Source: Taenia hydatigena (taxonomy: Eukaryota > Platyhelminthes > Cestoda > Cyclophyllidea > Taeniidae). From it: 64,000 nt of DNA. The stretch is taken from contig JADWOT020000001.1 of the NCBI GenBank assembly GCA_036345935.2, forward strand, positions 24,096,994 through 24,160,993, read 5' to 3'. Position numbers and translations under genes: made by a program. Below are positions 1 to 13,700 of the stretch, one piece after another (position 1 is the stretch's first letter; each line of letters starts with the position of its first letter). The notes under the pieces were generated by a model. It was not told where the DNA came from and did no database searches. It worked only from the letters and a program-made list of their open reading frames with translations.

Positions 1-587
1 TTTGATTGCCTTAATCAAGCATATGAAATATCTTGAAAAATAGGAACTGTTTTAGATGTAAGAGATTGCACTCATTCACCGCTCGCGTAATGGTTGCATG
101 AAAAGGGAGGGATTCCGTGTGGCATTCGACATACGGTGTGGTTGTACATTGTCGGAGATGGCAACGCTATTATTTTTGCGAGCTTTGTAGATTTTTTTGA
201 TATTGTTGTTCTTAAAACAGAGGTAACTAAGCGCTCGCAGTCTGGGCGTACCGTGTTATAAGAAACCTGAGGCTGCAAAACATGTGCGAGATACACATGA
301 CTAGTGTTGCGCGGAAAGATGCATAATGAAACTGATGCATGAACATCGTGCATATTCCATCGCTTGATGACAGAATGCAGAACCGAGTGGGTAGCAAAGT
401 GCCAGGCGTGTACGGCGAGGTAACGCCTATTTTAAAATACTTGATTCTAAAGTGCTTCACTTGCGGACGATTTTAAGTTGCAGTCAAGAAGGACGCAATG
501 AAGGAAAAATAGAAGTGTGACGAGGAAACGCGGTAAAGAAGCCCATTATTCGACAATCTGCATGGTGTCCAAAGTAACTAAGATGGG

Positions 588-602
588 GAGAGAGAGAGAG
601 AG
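588..602. repeat. GA dinucleotide microsatellite
   Basis: About seven and a half GA units. Only of use as a length marker. Confidence 0.8.
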
Positions 603-3600
603 CTTTGGAGGCAGAGAAGATAGAGAGACTTCTGCTTAACGTGAAGCACTCACTGCCTATCTTAAGGACGATGCGTCGAATGGTGATCTCTTTGAGAGGG
701 ACGAATTCTGGCTTCAGCTTTCGATCAGCGAACTGTTGGATGGAATGATGAGACCAATCTGCTGTCACTGGCACCGGCTGCTTCAGACTTTGAATTCAAC
801 CAGCACACTTAGGTGAACCAATCGCATGCCTCAAGAGATAGGATATATTTAGATTGGCGTAGCGCTTTAGTTGTGAGCCTTCCAAGTTCCTGACTGAGTC
901 AATCGAAGCGCCAAACTGATGTGGCTGGACGGATTTAGTTGCGATGGCGTTGGTGGGTAGAGGGTGACATTACTCGAAGTCGCTTTGCACGTAGCCAGTG
1001 GAGGCACTATGGATTGTTTGGAGTTTTGCGTGTCAAATGGCAGCATTGGAGCGAGCATCTGTTGGAAATAAAGTAAATTCGCCTTCGCTCTCCTTTCCAA
1101 CTCTGATTACCGGAGCAAAACAGAGGAGTAAAAGAAAGGGGAGAGGGACGGAGAGCCCGGAGAGGACGAGCATTAGAAAGCATTGGTAAAATAGGAGAGC
1201 AGTAAGGAAGAAAAATTAGTTGACTTTATCAATGCTATTGCGAGTCTACTGTTGCGCTGGCAGTCCAGCTACAAGGAATGTAGTATCTAAGTCGCTGCCG
1301 CCAAATTTCTTCTCCTCCAGTTTAATTTGCTAACCAGCACTACATTGCAAATGCGCACTTGCTCTGTGGAATCCACTCACTTCGTTGGTCAACATCATTT
1401 GCTTGCTCCCTCTAACATCCCTCTGCGTATTCTAGGGGAAATTACTGGAACTAGAAAAAGCACAAAGAAGCGCACTTTTTGAAGCAAGTTAACAAGTTGG
1501 TGCGAATTGCCACTGCTTTATGAGGACTCTTAGTAGCAACGTCGATCCGTGGGAAGCTATTCGCACACACGAGTTTGCGATCCCGCTACAATTACTAACA
1601 ATAATGCCAGTGCCACTCGATCGAATAGCGTCAGTGTCCGACTACCGATATCTGCTAGTGTTCAGTTCACCCTTTTCCCACGAATAGCATGTATCGTAAT
1701 GCTGTCATCCCGCGAGTTCGAGACATGGTCAAACTCTGTTCATTTGTCAACACATGCACAATTCAGTCATTGCGTGTCTTCACGAGCGCTTGCCGATTGC
1801 ATATGAGGGGTGGAGAAGCTTCCCTTTTATCCCATCAATGCTAATCACTTGCCATGCAAAAACCTAAACAAAGATGATTGCATCGGTGCGCAGATGCGCC
1901 ATTCTCCCGCAGCTGTACTCGTGAAAAGCAAGCGAACAAACAAACAGGAGCTGAGATGGATGGAAGCGCAAATCCTGCAGTTTGGTTAAAAACGCCCCAC
2001 CTAAGAAGACAGCCCAACGGAGGTGGATGCAGTTCCTAGTAGTAGACAGCATGTCACCCCTACTTCACTCCTTTATTTGCATCTGCCTCCACGTGGCATG
2101 TCCACCACCTCGAAATTGCGCATCCTTTAATGTTTGGTACAATGGAGAGGACTCTTACCTCATCTCACAGCAACTCTTCCGGATTCGCCGACCTTAGTTC
2201 ACACTTCCCATCTGCGCATGTTACTGGCAACAATAAAGAAAGGCCTTGATTTTGCATTGACGTGATAAAGGTGAGCGAAGTGGTGGGTGAAGTTGGCGGA
2301 GGATTAGTTTCGACAGAATCTCGCCAAAGACATGCTTCGTGCTGATTCACCTTGCAAAAGGCATAAGTAATTGAATCGCGAATCCCACAAGAAGGCGAAA
2401 AGTTGTCAACTCATTGAGTACGCTGCGCTACGAATTGAGCGTGGTCACAGCAGCTATTTCATCTCTTGGGCTGAGGCAACGAATGCCGCACAACTTCGCC
2501 TTGAGACCACACACAGTATCCTTCTGGCAAAATAAGATTGCTGCAATAAAGCAGGGAGGCATTTGATTGGATGGGCAGAACAAGCTGAATGTTCTACGAT
2601 TTCTAGGCGAAGACTGCTGCGAAATTCTTCCAAACTGCTCCAACTAGTTGATGAGTGATGTGCAATTATCAAAAGCGGGACGACCTAGACGTGCCTACTT
2701 TCTTGCAACGAACGCTGGGATTCGGTGTGTGAGGAGGAACAGTCTGCAACACTTGACACGAGGAAAGTGATAATTTGATTAATTTATCCCTCCGTCAACA
2801 GGAAATGTAGTGCACCTTCTTCTGTATGAGTCATCGCACCAGATCTGATTCCCGTTTTTTGTTTATCTGCTGCTTTGTAAATGCCATGCGTAGCTCTATT
2901 TAACATTACCATCTGTCAAGCATAAATCCTTGATGCATCGCATAGTGAAGTTAACCCACTATCTTGTCAACCTGTGTATTGTCAAACTCTCTGCCACATT
3001 TTGCTCAAAAAGGCTTTCTGTAGATCCCGATGGCAGTAGAATACTGTCCCGATTGTTATTTTGGCGCCCTTTGATCGAAAGTAGCGATTTCGTTGGTGTT
3101 TCGTGACAGCGAGGCTTCATTTCCCTGCTGTTACCCTAGTCCCTAAAAAGTCCCAATCTTTATTATTTGACAAAGTACCAGTTCATTTACAGCCGATTAA
3201 TTATAAGAGGGATGGTGTGATTATCGGAGGGAGAAAAGGTGCCATTTGCTTTTAGGAATTCTTAAACAGCGACCACTGTCTTGACAAGCGCGACATTGGT
3301 GACTGAGATGTAGGTTCATTTGGGATGAAGTCACAGCTGTTAAAATGCCTGCAGCAATACCACCAAGGTCTTCCTATTATGCTTGGGGATGTCCGGAGGC
3401 CATTATTTTCACTCCGCCTCCATGAATATGTCAACAACCAGTTACATAGGCGTAAAAACAGCGCAGAGTCGCTGATAATTCCTGTGACAAATTTATGGGA
3501 AGGTATTGGGACCCCGTCTCCATACAAGACCATACGATTCGTTTTCAGCTAGGCTCACAGGTCGCTGAAATCCAATTACGTAACGAGGATCAATAGAGCG

Positions 3601-4031
3601 GTAATCCATTTCAACAGCCAACCAATGATTCAATCCCAACACTTACAATCTCGTCTTGTTCTTTTACTGCAAATTTAGTTGTTTGTGTAGACTGCATAGT
3701 GCAGAGTGGGTTAAACCATGAGGAGTGGTGGACTTGACTCACCATCCTGGATTAGGGAGGGGTAAACGCTAGGATGCGATGCAAGCTAATGCATTGGTGT
3801 CCGGTTCGACGGTGGACAGTGAGGCTGATTAGTATGATATGCTCAGATCTCGATTGAGAGCAATAAGTGTGGGAACGGAAGTAGTAGATGATTGTGTCTG
3901 GATTGTGCACATGTCGATGCATGTCTGCGAGATTGCTTTATTATCCTGTGTGGTGTGATTTGTCAGTGTGACATGAGAGTAACTGGATGTGGGGAGGAGA
4001 GAATGCTGCTGCACCGTGAGACAGATAAAAG

Positions 4032-4046
4032 GTGTGTGTGTGTGTG
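4032..4046. repeat. GT dinucleotide microsatellite
   Basis: About seven GT units within unique sequence. Confidence 0.8.
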
Positions 4047-5379
4047 CTTGTACTGGGGCCACACATTCATCTCAGCATCAATTGGTGAATGCAAAAGCTT
4101 TCCAAATGCAAATAAGTTCGATTTCCGAACTCACATGCTGTCGTTTTATCTAGTGTAGGGTGTCATATGAACCCATTCAAACCCATTCGCTGCAAAAGGC
4201 TATTTTAATAAAAGATGGGGCGTATATTTTATGACATAAAGAACTGTGAGATTGGACGGAGTTGGTCGTAGTGACTTATCTTTCCCTCTCTGTGTGCTTC
4301 TCTTAGTACAGTCTTCGAGGAAGGAGAAGTCGAACTGGGCGGAAGCCCTCCTTATCAACAAGAGTAAGAACTACAATTACTCTGACTAACCAAGCTGATC
4401 TGTTATGGCTTCCACCTCTCCTTCGGGTTTCAAAAGCAATCCTATCCAACAGAGTGACTCCCAAGATTCCACCCTTTGCGCCTTAGAATCTTCTGCATTA
4501 TCAGACACATAAAGCATATTGCCAAGGTTGTTCTTATATTTGTGTGCTTCGTTACGAGACACAAGTGCTTGCCTCGAAGAAAAGAGTCAAGATATTGTTG
4601 GATGCGGACCAACCAGCGTGAGGAGATATCATGTCTCTATGTTCGCTCTGAGTTCTTTCCCTCAATCGCCTCGGAATTAGAGGGTATTCGCATAACTCAT
4701 GCAGGTCTGCCTGAACAAGGTAACTCCCTTGTAACGGAAAAGGAGAATAGGAGGAAGAAGGGGAAGCATGAATTGGTTTCGATTCGGGAGAGAATTTCCT
4801 CACAATGCTTTAATAGTCGGTTCAAAAATTTCACATCTAGCATGACGAAAGGAGGAATCGAACAACGACTAAAAGAAGTTGGAACTGGAAGCAGAATAAA
4901 AGGAAGTGTGGCATTGAAATCCAGAATATTAAAAGGGAGTCTTTCAATTTGCAGGACATAACATCTTTAGGTCACATAACTGATCGCGTTCAGTGTTTTA
5001 GAAATCCCTTCCAATGATTCTGCTTTCTTTAGTTTCGGCCTCATCAGTACGTGGGTGATATTTACCCTTCCATCCGACATACCACACTTATGTCGTGTTC
5101 TTAATTTCTTCTCTGTAAGATGCTTGCACTAACAGGTAGTTCCTTGCACACGACAGTGACAGAAGTGAAGAGCAAATAACCAATCTAAAGCAATGGGAAG
5201 ACGTGGAGTATTCGCCTCGCCGATTTGGGTCCTGGACGTGATGCTGTAGCACTGGATGAATGGGAGAGATGTTGAACCACATCCATACGTCTGCTCTCCT
5301 CTTACAGAACTCACAGCTTCCGTCAAGCATACGACATTCTACGATCCAGATCTTTTGGTTAGATATTTGTTAATATGGC

Positions 5380-5648
5380 ACCTTCAAAGACTTCTCTCAG
5401 AAGCTATCCACGACACCGGTAATTGGATAAGGCCTTTGTCTGATTATTTGTCTAATAGTAAAATCCCTAGGCAACGCCGGACTTTACGGTCCGCATCCTC
5501 CTGTCGTCTCAGAATAATTGACTCCAATATCCCTCAAAAGGCACAAAACAAAAGGCTATGCCAAAAAGAGATGGTGCAGTTGTTGCTTAAACTCTAGGCG
5601 TATTATCTCTCACATAGTTGTGACATCCAGCATGGCAAACATTGCGTC
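5380..5648 (-). repeat. 3' flank of the membrane protein gene, shared with the 44.1-44.4 and 46.3-46.6 kb region
   Basis: The stretch holding CACGACACCGGTAAT and the later GTGACATCCAGC resembles 44.1-44.37 kb and 46.33-46.58 kb in the same orientation. The homology between this locus and copy e therefore extends beyond the coding exons. No gene is seen here. Confidence 0.45.
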
Positions 5649-6293
5649 TCACATATGCGTAAAATTGGCCATAATAAACGCGTGACGAAGCATAAATTCA
5701 GCAGCCTCAGGTGTATTTTTACCTTGCAAGGCATGTGACGAGGCAGTGTAGACAAAAGGAAAGTAGGTTCACATACCGTGTACCTCGTTGCACACCTGGA
5801 ACACACCTCCCAGCACATTGAACACCTCAATCAGTGTGGCATTCTGTGCACCGTCACCGTAAATTCCCACACCCACGATGCTTGGTGGTGCCTGTTTCCA
5901 CCGGTGACAAATCTCCCACTGCGTCTGGTTGGCAAACATTATCACTGGATTACCAGCGTCCTCCAATACCACATGGGCAAGTCGCCAAGACGCTTTCGTC
6001 TGCCTCGAACAGGCCTTTTGGATGAGGCGCTCGAAGACAAACTCCAAACGCTCCCATTGTGGATGTAGACTGCTGCACATGACAAGGATGAGAGCCAGCA
6101 ATGGCAATGCGATTGCTATAGCCAAAAGACGTTTGAATTGGATGGACAGCTTGACACGCTTATGCGGTGTCTTGACGGGTGTGGAGGGTGGGATGGAGAC
6201 AGAGGGGTAGATGAGCAGTTGGGCTCCCCTACAGGGAGCATTTTCGTAGACTTGAGAAAGCTGACGTGGGTAGCTGTACGGCCACTGATCCAT
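5649..6293 (-). CDS. uncharacterised single-pass membrane protein, intact member of a decayed local family
   Basis: I do not recognise this protein. The main exon is 5777-6293 on the minus strand. It starts at MDQWPYSYP; the frame is also open upstream to a Met codon at 6389. It ends at a good donor (G|GTATGT) in phase 1. A second exon at 5649-5722, after a 54-bp intron, would add about 24 residues and a stop, for about 196 aa in total; this exon is tentative. The first 60 or so residues are polar and rich in Pro, Tyr and Lys. A hydrophobic segment follows (LLAIAIALPLLALILVMCSSL region), then an extracellular or lumenal part with two N-glycosylation sequons (NQT, NAT) and a GVGIYGDGAQN stretch. 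The exon is more GC-rich than its surroundings, as expected of a coding exon. Decayed copies of the same exons recur at 11.9-12.4, 31.3-32.0, 34.9, 41.3-41.9 and 46.8-47.6 kb. The layout fits a type II membrane protein, which is an inference. Confidence 0.6.
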
Positions 6294-6389
6294 GTGGAGT
6301 GACGATGGAGTGGCGTAGACGTGACTGCGCGTGAGTATTCGTGCGTGTGGGCGTAGATTTGTTTGTGCGATGCGATTGGTCGAACACAT

Positions 6390-8900
6390 TTCTTGCTAGA
6401 ATGATTCTGATTAAAATTAGACCACTTTTATGAGGAACAAAGCTGCTCTAGAGCATCAAATGAGCTCCCTCTTGTAAGTCGCAGTGCTTCTTTCTTCGTC
6501 CAGTCTACTGCTCAGGTGATTGTCGGACTCGCGAGACTCCTCTTACATAAGAAAATAAAGCGTCGCGATTCAACCTCTTCTCTCATTCCTTTTCTCCATC
6601 CTCCCCACCATCATGCGTTCATCTCACTGTGAATGTTGCTGGTTGTTCGAGTCCTTATGGTGTCGTGTGAAATGTTAGGACATTCTCCGACTTAGTGACT
6701 GAGGCTGGCAGACCCAATTGATTCCAACGTGGACTCTGGGACAAAAGCATGGGCAGACGGAATGAATGATTGCATGTCTAGTTTGTTGATGGGTTCACAA
6801 GCACAAACTCAGAGAGTAAGATGTGAAGAGTAATCTTCCAGCAATAAAGTGGTGCGTGAGCTGGGAGCTGGGGAAGAAGGTGGGCTGATTGGGTTAGGCG
6901 ACAACCCATGACGTCAGGGACGTAAAATGTGTCGCCACGAGCCAGGCATTTCGTGGATAGATGCTACAGAGTAGGAGAAATAATTAAATACACCTGTTCG
7001 GCACACTGCAGGTTTCTTTTTCTGCCAAAACCAGACTACACATATCCTAAAGAAATGATGTCTGCGCCTTCGTTACATCAGAGAATGGAGGAACAACCCT
7101 CACGGAGGTCAGATGTGCGTGACTTGTGCCATTTCGCCACTTCTGGACTAGATGTGACAATGAGTGTTGTAAAGCTCTACAGTCTCTGCAACAACGCTAA
7201 TTGCTGCGCAGCTGTCGCTAGATGTCTGCGCAGCTTTGGCGGCACCGAGGTCAACATGACGCGTAGGACAGAGAGACCTTAATCACGTCGTCGCATCCAA
7301 CATTTTGGTTCAGCCAACGTCACATTGTGTGAGTGAGAATTTGGCGTTTTGTTAACACTGCGAAATGAGAACCACCCTGTTTTTCTGGCTTACACCCGTG
7401 CCTTGTAGTGTGTTTCAACATGGTTGCCATTTCAACAGTCATTACGGATTATTATAGGTGGTTGCACCGAGCTGTGCTGAACACCACAGTCCGGTGTTCA
7501 ATCCAGTCTACACAAACTAGCACGCATCACTATGTCTAAATGACTGCATCATTCCTCAGTGGCCACTTGCGGTTAATGGGGGGAGGTCATAAGTAGCAAC
7601 TATTCGGGGCTGTTGAAACACGGACACTTTCTGCGCATGTGAGCAGGGGTTACCTTGCTTTATTGCCGTGATCTTATTTTAACAGGAGCCTACTGCGTAT
7701 AGCTGTGCGACACTTTGTTTCAATTCACTCGTCACTGCTGTGGCTTGCTCCACCCGCCTATTCGTCGCCCTTACCCCACTTAATCCATATGCAGAGGCAA
7801 ACGAATTAGTGCATTGTTTGACACAGCCTTGTAGCGTTTGCGGGGTGAAGCGACGTAAAGGAAAACAAAAGAAATGAAGTCAGTTGGAATAGGGTTCACG
7901 AAGAACAAGACGAGTAACAAAGTGTTGAGAGGAAAAGTAGGCGCAAAGACCACGCCCAGCTCTAGGCGCAGCGTAATGGATGAGCCTGTGCCCACCCGCC
8001 TTTTTGACTTCCAGCCTTCGTGGGGCATTGGAGACTAAATTGCTTGCGTACCTTACAAAGTGATTAGATACAAAGCACTCTAGTGGCTAGATTCTTTGTG
8101 CAAACGAATGCAAGCTGCATGATTTGTTACGTTTTGGTTCACTTTAACGATGTTAGGGCAAAATCAAGGGCCTCTTTTAATTTTGCGGGAAACTTACATA
8201 CGTGGAAGGCGTGGTAGTAAAGAGGCGAAGCGGAAAGGATGTGGTGTGGTGTGGGATGGATTTCCTCCTCATCGAGCCAAACACTACCGAAACGAGCATG
8301 CCCATGAATGAGATGAGGATGAGGGCTTTCACAACCCAAAGGCGTGGCTTTCTGTAAAGTTAAACTAACACGTTGCTTGCTGTTGAGTAATTCTTTAGTC
8401 TTTCCACTTTTGGTTTGGGTCTTTTAATAGCAAACAACCATAATCTGTCCACTCACCTGTTTTTGTTCAACTACTTTTGTATGACTGGTAGCAAAGTGAC
8501 ATCACGCATCTTTATCCAATTTTCTAGGTGTGATGGTCGAATGCCAAATGGGCAGATTTCGACCATGTCCGAGGCCCCTGGGCACACAAATGCACTTTGT
8601 ACTGTGAAGGTTGGCTGACGTTGAACTGAAGACTTGCAAATGGTCAACAGCCACTGTGGTCGGTGTTGGCAATAGTGATGGAGTCGCATGATAAACTTTT
8701 GAGAATTTATGTAAATGGGAATGTAATCAGCACTTTAATTTCGAGAGGTTTTTCCTTCTTACCTATAAATGGCATCTGGAAAGCTTTCTTCCTTAATTAA
8801 CAGTCCTCCTTCCATCAAGAATTTTGCCCACGTACATTCTTAAGGAATGAGCTGCCTACAGCGAGTGTCTTGCTCACCCGGTCATCAACTAATCCCTTTA
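6390..8900. other. no gene seen
   Basis: This lies upstream of the minus-strand membrane protein gene. All frames are broken by frequent stops, and I see no exon with good splice borders. Any promoter of the 5.8-6.3 kb gene should lie at the start of this stretch, but I see no clear TATA box. Confidence 0.4.
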
Positions 8901-9560
8901 ATCACCGCCTAACATCGAAGCTTCCTTTACCACTTCTTGAATATCTGCTCGTTTACTGACCACAGCAGTGAATCACTCTTGAATGGCTTGTTCTCTTCTT
9001 CGCATTTCATCTCCAAATGGCGTAATTAAACGCAGAATGTTGTTCTCCATTCGCTCCTCATCGAACATAAACCAACTTCACCTGTTGCAGTAACTAATTT
9101 ATCAACAGATCATGGTGAAAAAGTTGGGGTCGCTAATTGATGACGCCTCATAAGTGCACTTTTTCCTCTCCTTCAAAAACGGAATCGTTTGTGAAGTAAG
9201 TAGAAGTTATGGAGGGTCTTCTAAGGTGAATGCACTTGTTTTCTAGACGGGCTGATTTATCTCTTCACGAGGATGGGTGGTTGAAAAACATTTTAACTGT
9301 TTTAACCACCCCTGCGTGAGCACGTAGACATAAAGGGTATCAGCAGACCAAATCGTAGCCAAGGAAGAGGAGGGTGGAGTTGTACACGATAACGAATCTT
9401 AGGTAGCACTCAGACGGTGCGGTAATTAAAAGTGTATGCGACCGTAGTTGCCAGACAATCCATTTACAATTCATTATGCGACAGCAACCCGCTTCTGCTC
9501 CTGCACATAGCACCTGTGTTCCATTAAGGATGAGCAAATGGTGAAGTGAGGACTACTTTA
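8900..9560 (+). repeat. low-copy segment resembling 37.48-37.90 kb
   Basis: Several blocks match in order and orientation. Examples are the TTTCCTCTCCTTCAAAAACG region, the following TCGTTTGTGAAGTAAG, TTCTAGACGGGCTG, and the CACCTGTGTTCC block near 9.5 kb. The similarity is patchy, so this is an old duplication. It carries no visible gene. Confidence 0.4.
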
Positions 9561-10780
9561 GCTGCTAAGGTGCAACCTACGATTAGGCTTGGCCACTTTT
9601 AAGTCGATGAGGCGGTGATGCATCCATGGAGTATGCCGTTATTTTGTATTTGTCAAGCGACTACTCGATGGACATTGAATGGGTTCAAGCCATTCTGAGG
9701 TCTTGTGAGAGAATATTTCACCTGCTCTAGAAAGCCAGACGGGCTTTCTCCTCTCTCAGTGTCCTTTTCGCGTCCATTCCATTTCAGCGTCGCTCCTCAA
9801 TGAGCTACTTTATTGAGCATACGTCCTACATTTTGTGCTTCTCAAAGTGGTCCTGGCACACATTGAACTGTTTGAGAATGCAACACTTTGTGAGGTTAAA
9901 GAAGTGGGAGATTTGGTGGGCCTTAGTGTGCCTCAGATGTCTAGCTGACTAAAGCAGATAATTATAGTGTGGACTTTCTCTTCACATGTTAATTCATCGT
10001 GCGTGTGCAGTCAACTCGAATCGGCATCCAAACAAGAGGCGAGGAGGATGAATTGGTAGTCCGATAAGAGACTGTTAGTCAATCTTAAACAAGAGGAATC
10101 ATTATGTTCAGCCCGCGAGGCATATGCTAACGCAACTCATATTTTCTTTCCTTCGGTTTAACGTCTAACTCGATGCTTAATTTGTCCGAGAAACTTTGAT
10201 TGAAGAGGCGATGAATGCATCTTTAAATTGCTTGCATGTTAATGGACATAAGCGGAAGTCAAATTTTGACTTTCATATTATTCAAGTGCTTTGTTGGCCT
10301 TTGGCATTCAAGTTGCTACCATAGATGCGTAACTACGACAGAAAGTCCGTTCAAAGCACACGATTTACTTTATAATGAGTGCACATATCGCTTTCTTCCA
10401 AGGTTAAGAAATTGACCCTTCCCTTTCTCTTTGTTTCATTTTAGTATCCAACAATTTACAATAGGAAAAACCAATGAGGTTATTGCAAGCATTACTGTCT
10501 AAGTTAGCTTTTAGCACTACATTCAAAACAGCTCTCATTTTTATCAACGGTCCATTCAGAGCTTATTCTTTTCAAATGTGGAGCGTGCCTGACGTCTCCC
10601 AGTTTCTCTCAAGATTTCCCATAGAAACCAATGGAATCGTTTTTGTGAGAAGTATAACCATCTGAATTTCCCCATTCTTATCTTAATTAAGGTAATTAAT
10701 AAAGGCCTGCCTAATTTGTTTAGGTTTTGCCTAGAACATACACACCCTCAGGTCAAAAACATGCACCCATGTTAATTACT
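9561..10780. other. no gene seen
   Basis: AT-rich sequence without a supported exon. A 63-codon open frame near 10.5 kb has no recognisable motif and no homologue in the other repeat copies. Confidence 0.4.
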
Positions 10781-13700
10781 TCAATTAGAAAACTGGTAAG
10801 ATTGAAAATTGTTTCCTCCATTTTCTACATCCTTCTCCATAGCCTACGCGAAGTTGACCTACTTTGAAGACAGTGTCTAGACAGTCTGCATGTGATCGCT
10901 TAATTGAGGCCAGAACTACTTCAGCTTTTAAAGTACTGCAGGGATACGCTTGAGTTGCTCTTGTTGGCGTACAATTGCATGCCACGGGGTCGCTTAATTT
11001 CACTCAATTATGCCCTCTCCTGTGTTAACACAACACTCGTAAAGGTACTTTTGCACAAGAAAAATTTATCACTTTTGCAGTGGCTCACTGTAACACTTGG
11101 TTGTTTGGCTGTTGGTTTCGGTTACGGTCACCTGGGTGATTGTATTGTCTTTGTTGGGTTGGCTGGCCTCCGTTTGCCTTCAATGAAGGCTCGAGACGCT
11201 ACTTTGGTGGCAGCGGAAAGTGGGTCCGAATGTAGGGCCTTCTGTCCTGATTTACACCACTCGTGATAAACTTTGGTGGTGCGAAAGAAATGCGTGTGAT
11301 ATGGATGGAAAATACGTTGGCATCCCATAACAGAAGGCTTGAGAATGGCATCTCACTTGAGCACGAATTTTGGTAATGACGGAATTTTATTACGCAATTT
11401 CCTTACCATACCTGTATAGAGACGTCGAAAATGTGACCGTGTGCTAGACCTTATCTCCACAGAGCTGTGATGATCTCTGTACTCCCACTCACAAATCTAC
11501 TTATAGATCGGTGTTCCAACGTCTACCTATGGACGTTTGTAATGGTCAACGGAACCACCCGCTCTTGACTTCAGTTCCCAAGAGGGACGAAATTCCAGAT
11601 TCAGTAGCCTATTTCATCCACTTGGCGAGGCCCTAGTGCACAGTTGCAGCCTAGTTTTAAGCCATGACCACCTAGACAGTATGCATTTTCCAGTCTTTAA
11701 TAGAAGAACTTAAAGAACCACTTAAAGAGTAATAGCTCAAAAGACAGCATTTGCAGATTGTCCGATGAAATGCTTCAATTTTTCTTGAAGCATCTAATTA
11801 AGCACACCTACAAGGGAATCTCAATTCCCTACAAAGGTTTTACAACGAAACCCTAATTCTAAGTTTTAACGGTGCTTGCAGTTTTGAAGCAATAAATACA
11901 AGGAATGCAAATCTAATTTATATGCTGGATGGTTACCATCTTCCAATGTATAAACTTCCTGTCAGCGTCCTCGCTCCTATGGTTCTCACCGCTTTAGTTA
12001 ATGCCTGTCTACACCCCATTGTCTGCAAGTTCCATCCACAATTATTTCGTTGATTTTCGTCGTTAAGGTGTTTTTAGTAGATTCCCGCCTAAGCGTTACG
12101 ATCAGGCATTATTATAAATTGATACCTTTTATTCTAACTTTTCCATGCGTTAGTAGAAATAAACTCTACCTTAAGCAAACATTATATAACAATCACTTTT
12201 GCCAAGGCCGCACAACCTTTGACAGTATTTCGAACAGGACACCCTTCCACCTCACATTTCTGACTATTAGGGACTCTCATTTTGGCTGTCTAGGCGGCCG
12301 ATCAATTTCGTGGGACTGAAAAGGGGCATGATCGAACTAGTCACATAAGCGGTCCACAATTTGTCTTCACTTACAGTTGTATTCTCACGTAGTTAGCTTT
12401 TCAAAAAGTCCAACAAATAATGTCTTTATCTTTAAATAGCTCGACAGATTGGTTTTCTTGGGGGTATATTTACAAAATAATTTTGTGCTTTAGCATTTAT
12501 TGGCATCCCACCTCTGTTATTCGTGGAAAGAGTACCAAGCAGGCCACACAACATCTGTGCACAAAACATCGAGTTTGCTCTAATGACCAATGCGACGTGG
12601 GGAGGAAATAATGACAAGGCGAAGGCCATTCAAACAGTGTAACGATGCAAGAATGGTAACCGGTGTGGAAAACTGGCAGAATGTTTGGCTGTGGCCTAAG
12701 TGCGCATAGTTTCCCAAGATTTAAAGAGTTACGGCAGCTGCGTGGACTATAAATTTAAGGTTGTATTGACCTATTCTCCTTTTCATACCCTAAGCAGCTT
12801 CAGGTTTTTCTCACATAAGAGCTGTAACATTATAAACCCTGGAATATGTGTCAAATGAGCTGATTCGCATTCCGCAACTTTAGAATTGTAGAGAGGAGAC
12901 GGATTTTAGCCTAGGACAGCTAGACTTTGGCTCAGCGAATGTAATGAAGCTGGCTAAATAATTGTTACCACAATCCATCAGACTCATTCAAGTCAAAATA
13001 ATTGCCGGTTGGAGAGTTGAGCGGCATTCATTAGACGGTAGCCAATGGGGGGAACTTAACGAGGCATTAAATTAAAAAGCATTAAAGCACTTAAATTTAA
13101 AAGTAAATAGTCCGGACTGTGAGTGTACATTGGGGACAATATCTATCTCCAAGAATTTATTATTTATTTTTTATCGCATAAAATGCCTCATCTCTATGAC
13201 CCAAATCTGATTAATGCGCAGTAAAATTGGTCAGTGTCCATGAACTATCCGGTAGCTGGTACGTTTCTGACTTCCTCCTGCGTTTGTCTTGGAGTAAACC
13301 AATTCCTCTACGCAGAGACTGCTAAAGCCATCATTTGCTCTGATCAAATCCTGCCACTCACCAATTACGTCCCTTTTAAATCTTCATTGTCTTCCTGCTC
13401 ATCTCCCTGTCATTCGTTTTTAAATCTCTTATACCGTGCATTTCCCGGTTATTTATCCATGATTGTGGATTAAACATTACTTATGCATGCATTTAGTTTC
13501 ATCTCAAGTCCACATCCACCCCTATTTGAATATAAAAAACTCGATAAATTGTGCGAACTTCATTAGAATGATCACGGTCGTTGGTTTTTGTCTACACTCC
13601 GAGTTTGCGAATATGAAGGTAAGCAAGAGTGTTGATACTATTTACAAGTGATTTATCGTATATGAAATCTGATTTCCAATGAATTTGGATGTGAGTAGCA

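Larger units (their letters stand above)
1..5380. other. single-copy flank, no supportable gene
   Basis: I find no exon with convincing coding character, no RNA gene and no copy of the repeats that fill the rest of the window. It contains a short GA run (588-602) and a short GT run (4032-4046). Short open frames occur at about the density expected by chance at this base composition. It may be intergenic or intronic. Confidence 0.5.

Noticed and set aside
4476..4961. 161-codon plus-strand open frame
   Set aside because: About one frame of this length is expected by chance in 64 kb at this composition. It has no domain, no signal and no homologous copy in the window.
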